From Candidatus Poseidoniales archaeon (lineage in GTDB: Archaea; Thermoplasmatota; Poseidoniia; Poseidoniales; Poseidoniaceae): DNA of 29,702 nt. The stretch is taken from NCBI GenBank assembly GCA_009887135.1, contig QXYA01000036.1, forward strand, positions 1 through 29,702. Reading direction: 5' to 3'. This document shows positions 9,601 through 16,329 of the stretch, in pieces; within the stretch, counting starts at the first letter, position 1, and each line of letters starts with the position of its first letter. The translations under genes were made by a program, and so were the position numbers. The notes beneath the pieces were generated by a model. It searched no databases. It was given only the letters and a program-made list of their open reading frames with translations, and was not told where the DNA came from.

Positions 9601-10122
9601 TGTAATGTCTCCCAAAAGTTGAGTTAACGACCCGATTCCGTACGGAACGAATTTGATGTACAAGTCCAAGTCGTTTCGAAGAGAGGCAAAATCACTGACT
9701 CGAAGGTATTCTGTTTGAGTAAATTGAATCTCTGCGTTTCCAGTGTATCCCTCGAGTTCCACACCACTCTTGTCGAAATCTGCAGTCATCCGTAGTTTGT
9801 AGACCCACTCTGAGCCGTTATCAACTTGCAGTTCAAGGATTTCAGTGACTTCAGCAGTTGAGTCACCGTTGATTTCACCAACATTCGCCGAAACGCCTGT
9901 GTCTGTAATGAGTATGGATGGATCAAACGTGCCAGAATACACCCATTTGTCACCGACTCTCCAAGTAGGGACATCACTGACTCCAGGGTCGCCACCTGCG
10001 TGTTTTACGATTGCATCATTATCGTCAAGCACAAAGGTGGATGCAAACGATGTTTGGGACATTCCCAAGAGCAGGAGCACTAGCAGAAGAGGGATGCCTA
10101 CTTGCAGACGTGCTTCGCCCAT
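6625..10122 (-). CDS. Large PKD-repeat surface protein with C-terminal membrane anchor and cytoplasmic tail (paralogue 2)
   Basis: This 1165-residue surface protein has the same plan as the next gene. It has a signal peptide (LQVGIPLLLVLLLLGMSQTSFAS), a WRVGDKWVYS-opening N-terminal domain with paired cysteines (GCDSSY...WYCPAV), and a CARDB-like segment. Several PKD-like repeats follow (ASGSFDEDGGD, GVDDDSA, HVTDDDGV), including two acidic loops of the DSNxDGxxDND type. Then come one membrane helix (LAQLSLLLILLLGLGYM), an arginine-rich stop-transfer sequence and a tail of about 110 residues. The tail ends in SGLPEGWTAEQWGHYG, the motif shared with paralogue 1. I chose the ATG at 10122 because it starts the signal peptide cleanly; a GTG at 10146 would add eight residues. 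It begins 45 bases after the TATA-binding protein stop, with no clear promoter between them, so read-through from that gene is plausible. The exact function is unknown; surface coat or adhesion is inferred from the PKD domains. Confidence 0.85.
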   Translation of the reverse strand: MGEARLQVGIPLLLVLLLLGMSQTSFASTFVLDDNDAIVKHAGGDPGVSDVPTWRVGDKWVYSGTFDPSILITDTGVSANVGEINGDSTAEVTEILELQVDNGSEWVYKLRMTADFDKSGVELEGYTGNAEIQFTQTEYLRVSDFASLRNDLDLYIKFVPYGIGSLTQLLGDITITNLYSPGAETYDFPIRDGERWTVLTTASATWSGQSDYITPFPPPESDTNTTTWEVTKVGQPRNAFGSGIAYSGCDSSYELTSWNSDGVSTGYRWYCPAVNNFAWRHSEEDVGLTIDFRLKQYMPVGATGSESNSDPGTRPECIDVQPERTLTALDTPLDVWVSLNPSCYGSISGVNVDLDFTDIETSFVTGTNGSGMASINVGNALDYSSTNTDWASHGVVAKAGNYVGSTTVTLDEFLVGLDLIADEERAVITRNRSGELSTVSSLSGYNVLPGDELIVEVAVVNKGITASSPTQMRIYHPDGSTFDLGLPSLGTYESHKVNFTWTVPLDKSVGDVPIRWEADPMQVNSADANSDNDLAEITLFVGRLPTALAEAIEEFTNVQTIINASGSFDEDGGDVSCLFNIPYDDGTRTYSYMKVESIDCMLNFTWTDDGIYPIEITVTDEEQDQAVTTLNVTILNRAPNIEVVSARTEVKVEHPVTLYAYANDTDSEDVYPGIVDVYWPNAECEEGYYTRICTTTAPTEGWHTFLAVGVDDDSAMTSASIDIRFTNINPHGLSVTVSEDGTPIAMDVQQTWHVEEDQIVRVRGQALDSIDDLEGLTHRWWPDDAQPNLIKTFDGRVSEYDMVWETSGLHRMRLEVSDSEGASSGTYERWVNVANVAPLVMPLQEVLPIAEGEEIRLTGNATDTPSDYDSLVRCWDIDPGIDSNDVGGADDDCDIRGDDLIWHWNTSGMHTVIYHVTDDDGVRVSEIITVEVLNIPPIVRYRTIDCLAYETCILDATSTIDSANDLDQLTIIWDFDTSSDSNGDGIKDNDADAVGKRVEHMFKQTGSTTIRVIAWDENPERPGSKIINIDIGPPDRTFTEDIGALMVGEEANPLAQLSLLLILLLGLGYMTRQRRKGGQERALERLDARQNAIFSDEEVGLMPHEVSARRNRPHDPPVNNSFDQSEVHPTVQSGPPIPESGLPEGWTAEQWGHYGQQWLESQSQN
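6646..6705 (-). other. Conserved cytoplasmic-tail motif in PKD paralogue 2
   Basis: These bases encode SGLPEGWTAEQWGHYGQQWL, six residues before the C-terminus. It matches the tail motif of paralogue 1 at 14 of 20 positions, although the sequence around it is unlike that of the paralogue. Confidence 0.8.
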
Positions 10123-10167
10123 GTATGTCCTTGAGTGTTCAAGCACATGAAAGATGCGATTGCATCT

Positions 10168-10782
10168 TCAGAGCAGGTCAGCCAATTCGTCCTTAATGAT
10201 TTCAACAGCTTCCAGAATCTCATCCTTGTGGCGTGCGCCAGTGATAACCATCTTTCCACTGCCGAAGATAAGGCAAACAACCTTTGGATAATCAAGGCGG
10301 TAAATCAAGCCAGGGAATTGCTCTGGCTCATATTCAACTTTGTCGAATGGAAGGTGGAAGGTAAGGTTGTTCAGGTTCAACTTACGAGGTTCTCCTGCTT
10401 GGTCAGCACCAGTAAACTTGTCCTTTCCATCATAATCTTCTGGGTAATGAAGTGCGTATGTAGCCACCATGTTTTGAACTTCAATCTCGACGTCTTCGAC
10501 GTCCCATGTGGTGATTCCTGCAGCACGTAGGTCCTTGATCATTCGATCGATACCTGTGTGAATGTTGTCTTCGTTCTTTCCACCAGTACAAACTGCACGT
10601 CCAGAGCGGAACATGAGAATTGCTAGTTTAGGTTCTGTGACTCGGTATACAACACCTGGGAATTGCTCAGGCTCATATTCGCAATTCAGTTGAATCGCAA
10701 TGTCAGGGAGGTCAAGTTCTTCGGCAACACGGGTACTGGCAACGACGTTGACTACTGTCAAACGCTCTTCATCGGTGGTCAT
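10168..10782 (-). CDS. tbp: TATA-box-binding protein (TBP)
   Basis: TBP recognises the TATA box and, with TFB, recruits archaeal RNA polymerase. The 204-residue product has the two-fold saddle repeat: repeat 1 from VVNVVAST (about residue 10) to DLRAAG (88), repeat 2 from VEIEVQNMVAT (98) to the end. Both repeats have the YEPEQFPG...YR segment, and the four DNA-intercalating phenylalanines are present (F41, F58, F156, F173). Repeat 2 is unusual: about 22 extra residues, acidic and polar (residues 112-133), lie between the first strand and first helix compared with ordinary archaeal TBPs. I chose the ATG at 10782 because a TATA box lies about 25 bases upstream and the family fold starts here; the longer reading frame to 10860 overlaps the mevalonate kinase stop and adds no family match. 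The short spacing implies a leaderless message. Confidence 0.95.
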   Translation of the reverse strand: MTTDEERLTVVNVVASTRVAEELDLPDIAIQLNCEYEPEQFPGVVYRVTEPKLAILMFRSGRAVCTGGKNEDNIHTGIDRMIKDLRAAGITTWDVEDVEIEVQNMVATYALHYPEDYDGKDKFTGADQAGEPRKLNLNNLTFHLPFDKVEYEPEQFPGLIYRLDYPKVVCLIFGSGKMVITGARHKDEILEAVEIIKDELADLL

Positions 10783-10804
10783 GTCCCAATCCTTCTGCCC
10801 GGAG

Positions 10805-10812
10805 TATATAAA
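10805..10812 (-). promoter_or_regulatory. TATA box of the tbp gene
   Basis: On the minus strand the sequence reads TTTATATA, centred about 26 bases upstream of the tbp start codon at 10782. In archaea transcription starts about 25 bases after the TATA box, so the message would begin at or within a few bases of the ATG (leaderless). The gene product is itself the factor that binds such boxes. The position was read directly; promoter activity is inferred. Confidence 0.7.
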
Positions 10813-10856
10813 CTGACGGCTCAGGCGCAGTCGGTGGTATGGCTGTGAAAAACAGT

Positions 10857-11861
10857 TCACTGCTCGCTATTATCCTGTGATGAGAGGGTCTCGATACGAA
10901 CGCCTGCGGTATTGAAACGAGTTATGAATCCCCTTCCCCCTTCCATCTCAATTGCTCCAATAGTTATTTCTGGATTTTTGGTCAATGCAATCATACATCC
11001 ACCGCCGCCAGAACCTGTTAATTTCACTCCTAGACTTGACCGCGCTGCTGCTTTGATGAGATTTTCTAATTCCGGGGATGAAACACCGAGTGAACGAAGT
11101 ACGATGTGGTTTTCAGTCATCGCTTTACCGACCAATTCCATATTTCCTGTTCTGAGTGCTTCAATGCCTTTTCTGGCGATGGAGCCAATCGCTTCAATCT
11201 CAACTTTGCGTTCAGGTTCCTTAGCAAGTAATGCTGCAACTTTGGATACTTGTTTTGAAGTTGAACCACGAATACCTGTGTTGCCAATAACAAGATATGT
11301 ATCTTCAGGAATCCTTGCCTCAAAGGAATGTAACTGCCATGTCGTAACCTCATCTTGATGTTGTAATCTACGCTCTCCAATATGGTCAAGGGAGTCTTCG
11401 ATCGTATCTGACAACACAATAAATCCACCAAGTGCACTTGTTGTCGTATCGATTGGGCTTGCTCTACCGCCTTGTGCAAATGCTTCGGCTTGATGGGATA
11501 ATAAGCCTGCCATTTCAGGGTTAAGTTCTTCCTGCCTTAGTTGTTGTAAAGCAGCGACTAAAGCCACAGAGAGAGCTGCAGATGACCCCAGTCCCGATGC
11601 TGGAGGCACAGTGCCTCGGATTCGAATTTTAAGCGGTGGATGTTCTCCTTCAGACCACAACTTATCTTTTAGGAATCGAATATGTGGGTGCTTTGAAAGG
11701 TTCAATATCGCTCCGTCAAGTCGCCAAGAATCGAATTGAGTTTCCTCTTCGAGTTCAACGATCATTCGTTGGTTGATACTGCATGCTACTGCGGGCTGTC
11801 CGTAAACGACAGCATGCTCTCCGAAAAGAATACACTTTCCAGGAGCGCTCGCTTTCACCAT
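10857..11861 (-). CDS. mvk: Mevalonate kinase (GHMP kinase family)
   Basis: It phosphorylates mevalonate in the pathway to the isoprenoid side chains of archaeal membrane lipids. The 334-residue product shows all three GHMP motifs: the N-terminal APGKCILFGEHAVVYG (residues 6-21), the ATP-binding PPASGLGSSAA (86-96), and the C-terminal LTGSGGGGCMIAL (about 281-293). The likely catalytic aspartate is D138 in GRASPIDTTTSALGG. The length is normal for archaeal enzymes. The ATG at 11861 gives the usual start, MVKASAPGK. It is the first gene of the minus-strand run; its stop codon lies 75 bases before the tbp start, and the tbp TATA box lies in that gap. It is divergent from the Fe-S oxidoreductase gene across 66 bases. 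A related GHMP kinase such as phosphomevalonate kinase is less likely given the FGEHAVVYG motif. Confidence 0.93.
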   Translation of the reverse strand: MVKASAPGKCILFGEHAVVYGQPAVACSINQRMIVELEEETQFDSWRLDGAILNLSKHPHIRFLKDKLWSEGEHPPLKIRIRGTVPPASGLGSSAALSVALVAALQQLRQEELNPEMAGLLSHQAEAFAQGGRASPIDTTTSALGGFIVLSDTIEDSLDHIGERRLQHQDEVTTWQLHSFEARIPEDTYLVIGNTGIRGSTSKQVSKVAALLAKEPERKVEIEAIGSIARKGIEALRTGNMELVGKAMTENHIVLRSLGVSSPELENLIKAAARSSLGVKLTGSGGGGCMIALTKNPEITIGAIEMEGGRGFITRFNTAGVRIETLSSQDNSEQ

Positions 11862-11927
11862 GGCTCCCCCAGTTGTTTCACAATCATTAGGATTGGTATT
11901 GTTTCAATCGTTGGGTTGAAGGATTGA

Positions 11928-13973
11928 ATGCACTTGGGTTGGAATATGATGGTCCATCCACTCGACGTTGACTACGCGGGAATCAAAGGGTATTACCTCC
12001 TTTTGTTACTCGGTGGTGTGTCGATTGCTTTCTTTTCTTATCAGGTTCAAAAAGCAACACGATTAGTTCTTCTCGGAGCTCCAGATAAGCGATTCGATTC
12101 TTGGGCTAGACGATTGAAAGAGACGCTCACTGTTTGGCTTGGTCAAAAGAAAGTCCTAGAGGATAAAGTTGCAGGAACAATGCACGTATTGATGTTCTGG
12201 GGCTTTTTGATGCTCTCCTCAGACATGCTCGACCTTGCAACGGCTAATCGATTTAGTGAACACATCCTTCCCGATTTCTTGAACGGTATTTGGAACGGCA
12301 TGGTTGAACTGGGGTATACGAGCGCTCTTCTCGGTTGTTTCCTTGCTCTAAATCGGCGAGTTCTTTTCACTCCTGAGAAGTTGAAAGGAAAGTCTCAACT
12401 CGAAGGGAATGTGATTTTGCTTCTCATTATGACCATCTGTATCACCTCCTATATTGTTGAAGCAGGAGAGAACCCTGATCCGACATGGGAAATGATTGGT
12501 GCATGGGTCGCTGATAGCTTCTCTCCAAGCCAAGGTACGATCAATATCGCCTATTGGGCTCACATGGTTGCTATATGCACGTTCCTTTTCTTGATTCCAC
12601 TTTCAAAACACATGCATCTTGTAATGGCATTACCAAACGTTGCCTTCTTCGACACAGAGCCTATGGCGAAAATGCGACCTCTTGAAATTGATGAAAGCGG
12701 ATCCGCTGTTGCTTTAGAGGATTTAGAACTGGAAACTTTTGGAGCTTCCACTTTTACGCAACTCTCATGGAGAAGTCTCATCGATGGATGGGCTTGTACA
12801 TCCTGCGCTCGCTGTCAAGACGTTTGCCCAGCTTATGCCTCCGGTAAGTCTCTCAACCCAATGCAAATTATTCATGATGTACGCAATTATGCGAACGACC
12901 ATTCTTCGCAATTACTCGCAGGAGAAACACCTGCTGAAGACATCATTGCCAGATTCGGTGAAGAAGCGGTCTGGGCATGTACAACATGTCACGCTTGTGT
13001 CGATGTATGCCCTGTCAACATTGAACATGTGCCTAAACTCACAGACGCTCGCCGTCATTTGATGATGGAACGAATGGAATTCGATGAATCGGTTGAGGAT
13101 ACAATCATGCCTCTCATGGCTACAATTGAGAATTTAGAATCCGATTCAAATCCTTATGGTTTGCCATCTCATGAACGAGGTGATTGGGCTGCTGATCTTG
13201 ACGTCAAGGTTGCCGAACCTGCGGAATACATCTACTTCGCTGGCTGTGCGGCCTCCTTTGATGAGCGCAACAAAAAGGTCGCTCGTGATACGATTTCAAT
13301 TATGAAAGAAGCAGGTTTAGATGTTGGTATTCTTGGAATGCAAGAAGGTTGCAGCGGAGATGCAGCACGTCGTGCAGGAAATGAGTATCTCTTCCAGATG
13401 CTTGCAGAAACCAATTTAGAAACGTTCAACGAACTTGGTGTGAAGAAAGTCGTTGCTTCTTGCCCTCACTGTTTCCATACACTTGGAAAGGAATACAAAG
13501 ACTACGGTGGAGAAGACATCGAAGTAATGCACCACTCTCAGTTGATTGCTCATCTTCAAGGGGAAGGTAAACTACCTGAACCGAAGCACGATGGTTCTGT
13601 AACATACCACGACCCGTGTTATCTTGGTCGAATCGGAGGAGAATACGATGCTCCACGTGACGCTATTGGTGGCGTCGATGTGGAAGCAGAACGTCATGGC
13701 CGTGGTTCTTTCTGCTGTGGAGCAGGTGGCGCCCAAATGTGGATGGAAGAATCTGTTCCAGAAGGAAATGACAGAGTCAACATCATTCGTGCTAAGGAAC
13801 TTGCAGCGACTGGAGCAGATACTGTTGCAGTTGGATGCCCATTCTGTTCAACAATGGTTACAGATGGATTGTCAGCCATTGATTCAAACATTGAAGTAAA
13901 GGATATTGCAGAGCTTGTTTGGGAACAAATAAAATCAAATGATGCTAAAATAGAAGCTGCAAAAACTGCATAG
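11928..13973 (+). CDS. Membrane-bound HdrD/EtfD-like Fe-S oxidoreductase
   Basis: The 681-residue protein fuses an N-terminal NarI-like membrane domain (about five helices, residues 15-240) to a ferredoxin domain and two CCG domains. The 4Fe-4S ligands are C290, C293, C296, C300 and C351, C354, C357, C361. The first CCG domain has C440, C475 and CPHC at 512-515, with a serine at 476 where the doublet would be CC. The second is complete: C564, CC at 596-597 in FCCGAGG, and CPFC at 637-640. This architecture is that of FadF/EtfD proteins, which pass electrons from electron-transfer flavoprotein to the quinone pool during fatty-acid oxidation. HdrD-like and DsrK-like proteins are related alternatives, but no partner for those pathways is nearby. 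The start is uncertain: ATG 11928 is used, while ATGs at 11946 and 11949 are possible. It leads a unit with the amidotransferase (6 bases downstream) and mutY. Confidence 0.82.
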   Translation: MHLGWNMMVHPLDVDYAGIKGYYLLLLLGGVSIAFFSYQVQKATRLVLLGAPDKRFDSWARRLKETLTVWLGQKKVLEDKVAGTMHVLMFWGFLMLSSDMLDLATANRFSEHILPDFLNGIWNGMVELGYTSALLGCFLALNRRVLFTPEKLKGKSQLEGNVILLLIMTICITSYIVEAGENPDPTWEMIGAWVADSFSPSQGTINIAYWAHMVAICTFLFLIPLSKHMHLVMALPNVAFFDTEPMAKMRPLEIDESGSAVALEDLELETFGASTFTQLSWRSLIDGWACTSCARCQDVCPAYASGKSLNPMQIIHDVRNYANDHSSQLLAGETPAEDIIARFGEEAVWACTTCHACVDVCPVNIEHVPKLTDARRHLMMERMEFDESVEDTIMPLMATIENLESDSNPYGLPSHERGDWAADLDVKVAEPAEYIYFAGCAASFDERNKKVARDTISIMKEAGLDVGILGMQEGCSGDAARRAGNEYLFQMLAETNLETFNELGVKKVVASCPHCFHTLGKEYKDYGGEDIEVMHHSQLIAHLQGEGKLPEPKHDGSVTYHDPCYLGRIGGEYDAPRDAIGGVDVEAERHGRGSFCCGAGGAQMWMEESVPEGNDRVNIIRAKELAATGADTVAVGCPFCSTMVTDGLSAIDSNIEVKDIAELVWEQIKSNDAKIEAAKTA

Positions 13974-13979
13974 ATCGGT

Positions 13980-14639
13980 ATGGAGCGACTTTTGATTGTA
14001 GATTTGCTTGCAGAACGTCAAGCCTTTGGTGAGAAAGGTTGCGAGGAAATCATGGAACATTTTCCCGGATATGAAGTCTATTTATGGGCTCCTCATGTCG
14101 AGAACCCACGAGATTATTCGTTTGGAATCAGGGTGAAACAACCGTTCGAAACCGATGCAACTGTGATTACTGGGTGTCGTAAGAATGTCACTTCATGGGA
14201 GCCTTGGATGGATGAAGTCGTCTCATTGATTCGAAATTCAGAAGCAGAAATCTATGGTATTTGTTTTGGTCACCAAATCATTTGTGCGGCGTTTGGAGGA
14301 ACGATCGAACGTGATGAAAAAAATCATGCGTTTATGGCTGAAGTGACTTATGCTAACGGGACCAAGGCAAATCAATTGTTCACGCATCAAGAATTTGTAA
14401 CCGACAGCGGTGAAATGAAAGCAGTCGCTTCTACAGAGCATTGCAAAATCGCTGCTTGCCGCCATCCTACCAAACCTAATCGTTCTGTTCAATTTCATCT
14501 TGGGGCGATGGAGGATGTTCTTGATTATGCTCTTAATTGCGGGGAAATGTCTGAGCAAGAACGACGTTCATTTGGTGATGCCAACCAAGACCAAGATGTG
14601 GCCTCTGCATTGATTTATGCTGAGGAGATGTTCGATTGA
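13980..14639 (+). CDS. Class I glutamine amidotransferase-like protein
   Basis: Class I amidotransferases release ammonia from glutamine and pass it to a synthase domain; stand-alone versions include peptidase-like and regulatory relatives. The 219-residue protein has the nucleophile elbow GICFGHQI with C95, and the expected downstream histidine H173 in VQFHLGAMED. Most active members have HPE at this position, the glutamate completing the triad; here it is HLG, with the nearest glutamate four residues after the histidine. The protein may be a divergent GuaA-like (GMP synthase glutaminase-related) hydrolase, or its activity may be altered. The length is typical of a lone GATase domain and no synthetase partner is adjacent. 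It starts 6 bases after the Fe-S oxidoreductase stop, and its stop overlaps the possible TTG start of mutY, so the three genes are probably cotranscribed. Confidence 0.8.
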   Translation: MERLLIVDLLAERQAFGEKGCEEIMEHFPGYEVYLWAPHVENPRDYSFGIRVKQPFETDATVITGCRKNVTSWEPWMDEVVSLIRNSEAEIYGICFGHQIICAAFGGTIERDEKNHAFMAEVTYANGTKANQLFTHQEFVTDSGEMKAVASTEHCKIAACRHPTKPNRSVQFHLGAMEDVLDYALNCGEMSEQERRSFGDANQDQDVASALIYAEEMFD

Positions 14640-15583
14640 ACCAAGATTATCTCATGGATTGGTTTAACCGAAACCAGCGAAGTTTACCTTGGAGAATGAA
14701 TCCATCGCCTTGGTCGATCTTATTGTCAGAAATTCTTCTTCAGCAAACACAGATGGAACGGGGTATAGAATATCATAAGCGGTTGTATGAACGATTCCCT
14801 ACACCATCTTCGATGGCTTCGTCAGATGTGGATGACGTCCTCTTCTTATGGCAAGGGGCTGGGTATTACTCAAGAGCAAGGCGCCTTCATGCATTATCTC
14901 AGATCGTTGTAGCTGATTATGGGGGCAAGATACCTTCAACGTATGATGAATTACTTGCCTTACCAGGCATTGGCCCCTATACTGCGGCAGCCGTTGCTTC
15001 GATGGCTTTCTTTCATCCAGTTGCCTGCGTTGACGGGAACGTTCGAAGAGTCATGGCTCGTCAAACAAACAATGAATTTCCTTCCGTAAAAGATGTTCAA
15101 GAGTACGCTGATTTGAATCTCGTTCGTGAACATCCAGGTGATTGGAATCAGGCGATGATGGAACTTGGAGCACTTGTTTGTCGGCCAAGAAAACCAACCT
15201 GCGATGTTTGCCCAGTACGTGATACCTGTAAGGGAATGTTGCGAGCAAATGAATTGCCACGACCAAGGAAACAAAAGAAAACGACGATTGAACTTCAATG
15301 TGTTCTCAAAGTTGATGCTCAAGGTCTGCCTGAATTGATACAACGTCCTGATTCTGGTTTATTTGCTGGGCTTTGGGGTCCACGTATTGAAGAGGAACTT
15401 GATTCTAAAGGACTTGAATATCTTGGCTGTATCAAGCATATTTTATCACATCGAACGATGAATGTTCATGTCTGGAAAGATGTCTGTGAACAAGGCATTG
15501 ATCCAAATATCGTTGCTCTCTCAACTCTCGACAGGCGTATCTTGAGCCTTGGTGGCGTGTTCCTTAATGTCCCAACGGAATGA
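14636..15583 (+). CDS. mutY: Adenine DNA glycosylase MutY
   Basis: MutY removes adenine mispaired with 8-oxoguanine. The 315-residue protein has the LPWR start motif, the catalytic SEILLQQTQ segment with E32, and the helix-hairpin-helix LPGIGPYTAAAVAS followed by the catalytic aspartate D133 in CVDGNVRRV. The 4Fe-4S cluster ligands are C182, C189, C192 and C198 in the family spacing 6-2-5. The C-terminal part (after about residue 215) looks like the NUDIX-related domain that recognises 8-oxoguanine (LIQRPDSGLFAGLWGPR). The reading frame begins with a TTG overlapping the previous stop. An ATG at 14654 would give MDWFNRNQRSLPWR and is about equally plausible. Its last 63 bases overlap the convergent Frag1/DRAM-like gene. 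Confidence 0.93.
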   Translation: MNQDYLMDWFNRNQRSLPWRMNPSPWSILLSEILLQQTQMERGIEYHKRLYERFPTPSSMASSDVDDVLFLWQGAGYYSRARRLHALSQIVVADYGGKIPSTYDELLALPGIGPYTAAAVASMAFFHPVACVDGNVRRVMARQTNNEFPSVKDVQEYADLNLVREHPGDWNQAMMELGALVCRPRKPTCDVCPVRDTCKGMLRANELPRPRKQKKTTIELQCVLKVDAQGLPELIQRPDSGLFAGLWGPRIEEELDSKGLEYLGCIKHILSHRTMNVHVWKDVCEQGIDPNIVALSTLDRRILSLGGVFLNVPTE

Positions 15584-16264
15584 TGCTAAACATCCGATAA
15601 GTCCGAAGAAAAGTAGGTATTCTGCTGGAGCAGCATAATCAACCCAAGGTTGTAGATATTCTAAGCCGATTTCGGAAGAGTGGACGCCTAATTCCTTTTC
15701 TCCAGATTGTATCCCATCTCGAATTGAAACGGTCATAACAACTAGAGATGCAAAGGCAAGGAATAGCGAGTAGACCCGTACTTTCCGCCCTTTGGATTTA
15801 GATTTTGGTAGGGAAAAATGAGTTGCAAAGGCCCACGCAAAGCCTCCATGAAAGACGACCATTGCAGTGTAAATATGGATCTCAAGGTATTGATCCATCG
15901 TTGCAAATGATAAAACAGCAAGATGGGTTGATGTTGCTAGACCACACAGTAAGGCGAAAAGATGTAATTTGGGTGAAGCGATTGGCTTGAACAAAATATA
16001 GAGGCGGAATGAAACAATGGTTTGGATTAATGCAGATAAAAAGAGGCCAATCGAAAAAACGTGATCTTCTAATCCTGGATGATCTGTTTCGGATATGAAG
16101 AACGGTATGTCTCGATAATTCCCTGAAAAATAATGTATGAGTGTTGCCAATATAATCGAAGCTGTTGGCAATATCCATGAAATTTGAACCAACTGAGTGT
16201 CCTTGATTCGTCGATTCAAAAACCCAATTCCATCATTGGAGGTCAAATCAAACATGGGTCTCAT
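15521..16264 (-). CDS. Frag1/DRAM/Sfk1-like six-helix membrane protein
   Basis: The 247-residue protein has about six membrane helices. After the first helix comes an exposed loop with the pattern PFFISETDHPGLEDHVFSIGLFLSA. This resembles the loop of the Frag1/DRAM/Sfk1 family, where PyIS(D/E)T...PE is followed by a helix beginning with FS. The last helix is preceded by APAEYLLFF. Family members are integral membrane proteins involved in lipid handling and autophagy in eukaryotes; the archaeal role is unknown. The assignment rests on remote similarity. The start could be ATG 16264 or ATG 16255. The gene is divergent from cysS (65 bases). Its 3' end runs 63 bases into mutY on the opposite strand, and the reading frame is intact through the overlap. 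Confidence 0.7.
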   Translation of the reverse strand: MRPMFDLTSNDGIGFLNRRIKDTQLVQISWILPTASIILATLIHYFSGNYRDIPFFISETDHPGLEDHVFSIGLFLSALIQTIVSFRLYILFKPIASPKLHLFALLCGLATSTHLAVLSFATMDQYLEIHIYTAMVVFHGGFAWAFATHFSLPKSKSKGRKVRVYSLFLAFASLVVMTVSIRDGIQSGEKELGVHSSEIGLEYLQPWVDYAAPAEYLLFFGLIGCLASFRWDIKEHATKAQDTPVES

Positions 16265-16329
16265 CCATGCGAAGCACCTGTTGCGTATGAACCTTCAAGT
16301 GAGAGGGATTACACCATCGACCTGTTCAC

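Noticed and set aside
10783..10860. 26-residue N-terminal extension of TBP
   Set aside because: It would contain the TATA box and overlap the mvk stop; the family fold starts after the ATG at 10782.
11862..11927. Possible shared operator in the divergent mvk/Fe-S oxidoreductase gap
   Set aside because: No convincing TATA box, inverted repeat or BRE could be seen in the 66 bases.
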